A stretch of DNA of 64,000 nucleotides from Mycobacterium colombiense (GTDB lineage: Bacteria; Actinomycetota; Actinomycetes; Mycobacteriales; Mycobacteriaceae): positions 61,927 to 125,926 of the forward strand of contig NZ_MBEI01000078.1 in NCBI RefSeq assembly GCF_001953985.1, written 5' to 3'. Below are positions 60,796 to 64,000 of the stretch, in pieces (the stretch's first letter is position 1; the number at the start of each line of letters is the position of its first letter). The position numbers and the translations under genes were made by a program. The notes beneath the pieces are model-generated. The model searched no databases, had not been told where the DNA came from, and worked only from the letters and a program-made list of their open reading frames with translations.

Positions 60796-61359
60796 TCAGT
60801 TCTCCTTGAAGGGAAAGCCGAGGGCCCGCAACAGCGCTCGTCCTTCGTCGTCATTCGTCGCCGAGGTGACGACGTTGATGTCCATGCCGCGGACCCGGTC
60901 GATCTTGTCCACGTCGATCTCGTGGAACACCGACTGCTCGGCCAGCCCGAAGGTGTAGTTGCCGACACCGTCGAACTGCTTGGGCGAAAGCCCGCGGAAG
61001 TCGCGGATACGGGGCAGCGCGATCGAGGTGAGCCGGTCCAGGAACTCCCACATCCGGTCGCCGCGCAGGGTGACCCGCGCGCCGATCGGCATGCCCTCAC
61101 GCAGCTTGAACTGCGCGATGGACTTGCGCGCGCGGCGGATCTCGGGGCGCTGCCCGGTGATCAGGCCCAGGTCGTTGACCGCGCCGTTGATCAGCTTCGC
61201 GTCCCGCGCCGCATCGCCGACACCCATGTTGACGACGACCTTGGTCACCGTCGGGATCTGCATGACGTTGACGTAGCCGAACTGCTGCTGCAGCGAATCG
61301 CGAATCTCGCTGCGGTAGCGCTCTTTCAGGCGCGGCTGAACCTTTTCTGCAGTACTCAT
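60796..61359 (-). CDS. rplE: 50S ribosomal protein L5
   Basis: A 187-residue L5 contacting 5S rRNA and P-site tRNA: VMQIPTVTKVVVNMGVGDA, GQRPEIRRARKSIAQFKLREGMPIGARVTLRG and the GNYTFGLAEQSVFHEID signature. The ATG shares one base with the rplX stop (TGATG). Confidence 0.98.
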   Translation of the reverse strand: MSTAEKVQPRLKERYRSEIRDSLQQQFGYVNVMQIPTVTKVVVNMGVGDAARDAKLINGAVNDLGLITGQRPEIRRARKSIAQFKLREGMPIGARVTLRGDRMWEFLDRLTSIALPRIRDFRGLSPKQFDGVGNYTFGLAEQSVFHEIDVDKIDRVRGMDINVVTSATNDDEGRALLRALGFPFKEN

Positions 61360-61676
61360 CAGATGTCCTTGCCATTGCGCTTGGAGATACGAACCCGCTT
61401 GCCGGTCTCCTCGTCGACCCGGTAACCGACGCGGGTGGGCTTGCCGTCCGAGTCGACCACCATCACGTTGGAGATGTGGATCGGCGCTTCCTGGGTGACG
61501 ATGCCGCCCGACTGCGCGCCGCGCTGGTTGGTCGAAACCGCGGTGTGCTTCTTGATCGCGTTGACGCCCTCGACCAGCACGCGGTCACGCTCCGGGTAAA
61601 CCTTGAGCACCTTGCCTTTGGCGCCCTTGTCCTTACCGGCGATCACCAGGACGGTGTCGTCCTTCTTGACCTTCAT
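61359..61676 (-). CDS. rplX: 50S ribosomal protein L24
   Basis: A 105-residue L24 with the N-terminal KOW motif (KKDDTVLVIAGKDKGAKGKVLKVYPERDRVLVEGVN in blocks). It starts with no spacer after rplN and its stop overlaps the rplE start by one base. Confidence 0.98.
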   Translation of the reverse strand: MKVKKDDTVLVIAGKDKGAKGKVLKVYPERDRVLVEGVNAIKKHTAVSTNQRGAQSGGIVTQEAPIHISNVMVVDSDGKPTRVGYRVDEETGKRVRISKRNGKDI

Positions 61677-62045
61677 TTACAAAACCTCCGGGGCCAGCGA
61701 GATGATCTTCATGAACCGCTTCTCACGCAGTTCGCGGCCCACCGGCCCGAAGATGCGCGTCCCGCGCGGGTCGTTGTCGGGCTTGATGATCACCGCGGCG
61801 TTCTCGTCGAACTTGATGTAGCTGCCGTCGGGACGGCGGCGCTCCTTGACCGTGCGCACCACCACGGCCTTGACGACGTCCCCACGCTTGACGTTGCCGC
61901 CGGGGATGGCGTCCTTGACGGTGGCGACGATGACATCACCGATGCCGGCGTAGCGTCGCGACGAACCGCCGAGCACACGGATGCACAAGATCTCCTTGGC
62001 GCCGGTGTTGTCGGCGACCTTCAGTCGCGATTCCTGCTGAATCAC
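61677..62045 (-). CDS. rplN: 50S ribosomal protein L14
   Basis: A 122-residue L14 beginning with GTG at 62045 ([19 protein letters not shown]) and ending [20 protein letters not shown]. The ribosome site is GGAG five bases upstream. In mycobacteria rplN begins its own transcription unit apart from the S10 operon, in line with the promoter found at 62209-62237. A longer open frame to 62123 would include the leader and is rejected. Confidence 0.98.
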
Positions 62046-62085
62046 TCGATCTCCTGACCTGGGTTGCGTGTGCACGGCAGGAGAA

Positions 62086-62121
62086 CCCACCGGGGTGGGC
62101 ATTCGGCGGGCATGACCCACC
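62086..62121 (-). promoter_or_regulatory. Leader with mutually exclusive hairpins before rplN
   Basis: In the rplN leader RNA the segments GGTGGG (62121-62116), CCCACC (62099-62094) and GGTGGG (62091-62086) occur in order. The middle segment can pair with either outer one, giving two competing stems: a wide one around TCATGCCCGCCGAATG and a tight one with a two-base loop. Such an arrangement is what an attenuator or translational switch would need. A run of six U precedes the first segment. Confidence 0.4.
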
Positions 62122-62208
62122 AAAAAACCTGACGTGCGCGGTCTTTGTCACCGAAGGGCACGCGGGGCCGATTCGCACCGGCCGAGGTCTGCCCAAGGCA
62201 ACCCCTAG

Positions 62209-62237
62209 AGTCTAGGGGACGACCAGCTCAGAGCCAA
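62209..62237 (-). promoter_or_regulatory. Housekeeping-type promoter for the rplN operon
   Basis: On the minus strand TTGGCT (62237-62232), a 17-base spacer and TAGACT (62214-62209), a common mycobacterial -10. Transcription would begin near 62202, giving a leader of about 157 bases. The -10 sits inside a perfect 17-base palindrome CCCCTAGAGTCTAGGGG (62202-62218), eight-base arms around one base, which could be an operator. Confidence 0.6.
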
Positions 62238-62374
62238 ATTCTGCGCCAAGACCATCGAGATGGGCCCCGTCATCGTCGGACGAAGGCGTCGAATCACCCT
62301 AAAACACGTCAACGGAACCCGCGTGAACAGCGGAAACATCTGCTGAGCGGCTCGCTGCGAACTAGACTTCCGCA

Positions 62375-63694
62375 ATGTTCTCGGAGACGCGCTACGCGAT
62401 GAACGGGAACTTGCACGTCGCCTATCGCGCGTCGCGTGAGGGTGAGCGAGACATCGTGTTCGTTGCGAACTGGTTCACCAACTGTGAGATCTTCCCCGAG
62501 CTGCCCTTGGTTCAAGGCTGGCTCGAGGCCATGACGTCGCTGGGCCGAATGATCTTGTTCGATCAGCCTGGCACCGGGGTATCGGACCCAATCGACGCCG
62601 GCGCGATGCCGACCTTGGAGCAGTGGGCCGACAGCATCACCGCGGTGCTCGATGACCTCGGTAGTCGCGAAGCCGTCCTGATTGCGGCCGTAGCCGCGGT
62701 AGCCCCTGCTGCGTTGTTCGCGGCGACACATCCGTCCCGGACGACCGCTCTAGTCGTACAGGAAGGCTTCGCGGATCCGCTCGGCCGATCAGGTGATGGC
62801 TGGACGCCGGCGCTAGGAGAAGCCGCTATGGCTATGTGGAGAACTGGCGAGTATCACCACGTCATGAATCCAGATATGCCTTGGAACGAGGAAATTCGGG
62901 CAAGCCTTGCCCGTTTCAACCGCCTGACGGTGAGTCCGCAGAGCTTCGAGGTCATGCTGCCACTAGCCAACCAAATGGACGTGCGGTCGCTACTACCGAC
63001 AATTCGTGTACCGACCGTCGTACTTCACCATGCCGACAACCCACTGATTCCCGCCGCAAGGGGTAAGTATGTCGCGGACCACATTCCTGGCGCTAGATAC
63101 GTCGAGCTACCGGGGCGCAACAGTTACCACTTCGTCGAACCTGATTGGCGGTCGTCGTTCCGCGAGATGGCTGAGTTCCTCACCGGCGAGCAGGCCGAGG
63201 TGGCCGACGACCGGGTTCTGGCCACGGTGTTGTTCACCGACATCGCGGACTCGACGCGCCGGGCCGCGGCGATTGGCGACCGCAACTGGCGCGCGCTGCT
63301 CGATGCGCACGACGCCGTCGTGCGCGCACAGCTCGCTCGCTTTCGGGGCCGCGAGGTGAACACATCGGGTGACGGCTTCCTCGCGATGTTCGACGGGCCG
63401 CAGCGAGCGATCCGCTGCGCCATGGCAATTCGCGACGCGGTGCAGGCACTCGGCATCCAGGTGCGCGCCGGCCTGCACACCGGCGAGTGCGAGGTCCGCG
63501 GCGGTGACATCGGCGGGATCGGCGTGCACATCGGCGCGCGCGTGACCGCGCTGGCCGGACCGAACGACGTGCTGGTCTCCAGCACGCTGCGCGACCTCGT
63601 GATCGGCTCAGGACTCGAGTTCGAGGAGCGCGGCGCTCACCAGCTCAAGGGCGTGCCCGGCGACTGGCGCCTGTTCGCCGTCGCCTCTTCGTAA
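62375..63694 (+). CDS. Alpha/beta-hydrolase fused to class III nucleotidyl cyclase
   Basis: A 439-residue two-domain protein. Residues about 1-265 have an alpha/beta-hydrolase layout (LHVAYRASREGERDIVFV, FDQPGTGVSDP, FAATHPSRT, RVPTVVLHHADNP), but the nucleophile elbow reads IAAVAAVAP with Ala in place of the GxSxG Ser. Residues about 275-439 are a class III cyclase: metal Asp in LFTDIADST and SGDGF, then AGLHTGE and GVHIGARV. The purine-specifying Lys is Asn (REVNTSGDG) and the catalytic Asn is His or Ile, while Arg is kept. Cyclase activity is therefore doubtful; this may be a regulatory pseudoenzyme. The first 800 bases look less GC-rich than their surroundings. Confidence 0.82.
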   Translation: MFSETRYAMNGNLHVAYRASREGERDIVFVANWFTNCEIFPELPLVQGWLEAMTSLGRMILFDQPGTGVSDPIDAGAMPTLEQWADSITAVLDDLGSREAVLIAAVAAVAPAALFAATHPSRTTALVVQEGFADPLGRSGDGWTPALGEAAMAMWRTGEYHHVMNPDMPWNEEIRASLARFNRLTVSPQSFEVMLPLANQMDVRSLLPTIRVPTVVLHHADNPLIPAARGKYVADHIPGARYVELPGRNSYHFVEPDWRSSFREMAEFLTGEQAEVADDRVLATVLFTDIADSTRRAAAIGDRNWRALLDAHDAVVRAQLARFRGREVNTSGDGFLAMFDGPQRAIRCAMAIRDAVQALGIQVRAGLHTGECEVRGGDIGGIGVHIGARVTALAGPNDVLVSSTLRDLVIGSGLEFEERGAHQLKGVPGDWRLFAVASS

Positions 63695-63709
63695 GCCGTT
63701 GCGCCGCAG

Positions 63710-64000
63710 TCACAATGGCGGCGGTTCGTCGTCACCGGGGGGTGCGGGCCCGTTTTGCGCGACGCGCGCAGCCAACCGGGGACGCCGATTCTGCTTGCGC
63801 TCGACCGCAATTCGTGCGGCCCGGTTTTGGGCGCGGGTGTGCGTGCGTCGGGGCATCATCGCGGTGCGGTCGGCGCAGTAATCCAAGGGTCGCGCCGCGC
63901 TCACCCGGACGTCGCCAGTGGGAGCGCACAGCTGGGGAAACAGCAGTGCGCTGCCCGGGGTGGTGACGTACGTCCGCTGGTCGGGCAGCGTCCAGATGAT
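63710..64000 (-). CDS. 13E12-family (DUF222/HNH) protein, C-terminal fragment
   Basis: Open from the right edge to a stop at 63710, 96 codons. The reading gives WTLPDQRTYVTTPGS, LLFPQLCAPTGDV and MMPRRTHTRAQNRAARI, which are the closing segments of mycobacterial 13E12 repeat proteins, with the HNH-type core lying outside the window. These genes are repeated in mycobacterial chromosomes and have mobile-element-like distribution. It converges on the cyclase fusion, 15 bases away. Confidence 0.75.
   Translation of the reverse strand: MIWTLPDQRTYVTTPGSALLFPQLCAPTGDVRVSAARPLDYCADRTAMMPRRTHTRAQNRAARIAVERKQNRRPRLAARVAQNGPAPPGDDEPPPL

Noticed and set aside
63715..63966. Plus-strand frames at the right edge
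   Set aside because: The minus strand here carries the 13E12-family C terminus; the plus frames are its shadows.
1..64000. tRNA, rRNA or CRISPR loci
   Set aside because: No cloverleaf-like tRNA sequence, rRNA segment or regularly spaced repeat array was seen on either strand.

Overview
The window reads as the chromosome of a slow-growing Mycobacterium, most like the M. avium complex. It is GC-rich throughout, carries the ESX-4 genes, cutinases, rmlBC, sigL-rslA, F420-type (LLM) oxidoreductases and a paralogous methyltransferase family. Gene order can be laid beside two M. tuberculosis segments that I recall as Rv3448-Rv3465 and Rv0714-Rv0753. The species call is an inference; no rRNA or tRNA gene is present.

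Layout. 1-2975: end of the ESX-4 locus (eccD4 tail, mycP4, eccB4). 3097-4710: two secreted cutinases. 4707-9332 (minus): infA-rpmJ-rpsM-rpsK-rpsD-rpoA-rplQ-truA. 9584-12786: a two-gene signalling pair, a response regulator fused to a thioredoxin-reductase-like flavoprotein that lacks redox cysteines, and a histidine kinase with a cyclic-nucleotide-type input domain. 12815-14550: tandem LLM oxidoreductases, the second broken by one stop codon. 14577-16179: rmlB and rmlC. 16510-19027: two tandem acyltransferases and the fossil tail of a third. 18999-22007 (minus): an overlapping five-gene unit of ECF sigma factor, Rieske protein, cupredoxin lipoprotein, Tat-exported metallophosphoesterase and membrane protein. 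22558-26162: valine-catabolism genes mmsA, fadE9-like and mmsB.

26600-38635 is the most interesting part. It is an apparent biosynthesis-and-export cluster under the ECF sigma factor SigL. Three sites match the SigL promoter pattern TGAACY-N16-CGT: one before sigL itself and two back to back at 31581-31646. The latter two place predicted transcription starts on, or within a base of, the start codons of a ThDP-dependent enzyme operon (ThDP enzyme, SRPBCC protein, KAS III-like enzyme, PLP aminotransferase, MarR regulator) and of a MacB-like ABC exporter pair. The sigL-rslA operon itself runs on into a FAD monooxygenase, a DUF4389 membrane protein and a methyltransferase. I do not recognise the product.

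38648-41321: mapA, adk and secY. 41601-54988: five paralogous SAM methyltransferases in two groups, on either side of a GyrA-coil/GNAT fusion, xylB-serA2-fucA sugar and hydroxy-acid genes, and an accessory island (TetR, P450, DapB-like reductase, alcohol dehydrogenase, SDR). 55041-57781: sppA and another LLM oxidoreductase. 57782-62045 (minus): rplN-rplX-rplE-rpsN-rpsH-rplF-rplR-rpsE-rpmD-rplO, with a recognisable promoter and a leader that can form competing hairpins. 62375-64000: an alpha/beta-hydrolase/adenylate-cyclase fusion with degraded catalytic motifs, and the 3' end of a 13E12-family (DUF222/HNH) gene.

The minus-strand ribosomal genes keep the ancestral order rplN...rplO - secY-adk-map - infA...rplQ but are separated by about 16 kb and 29 kb of other genes. 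I recall that M. tuberculosis has split this block into two distant loci.
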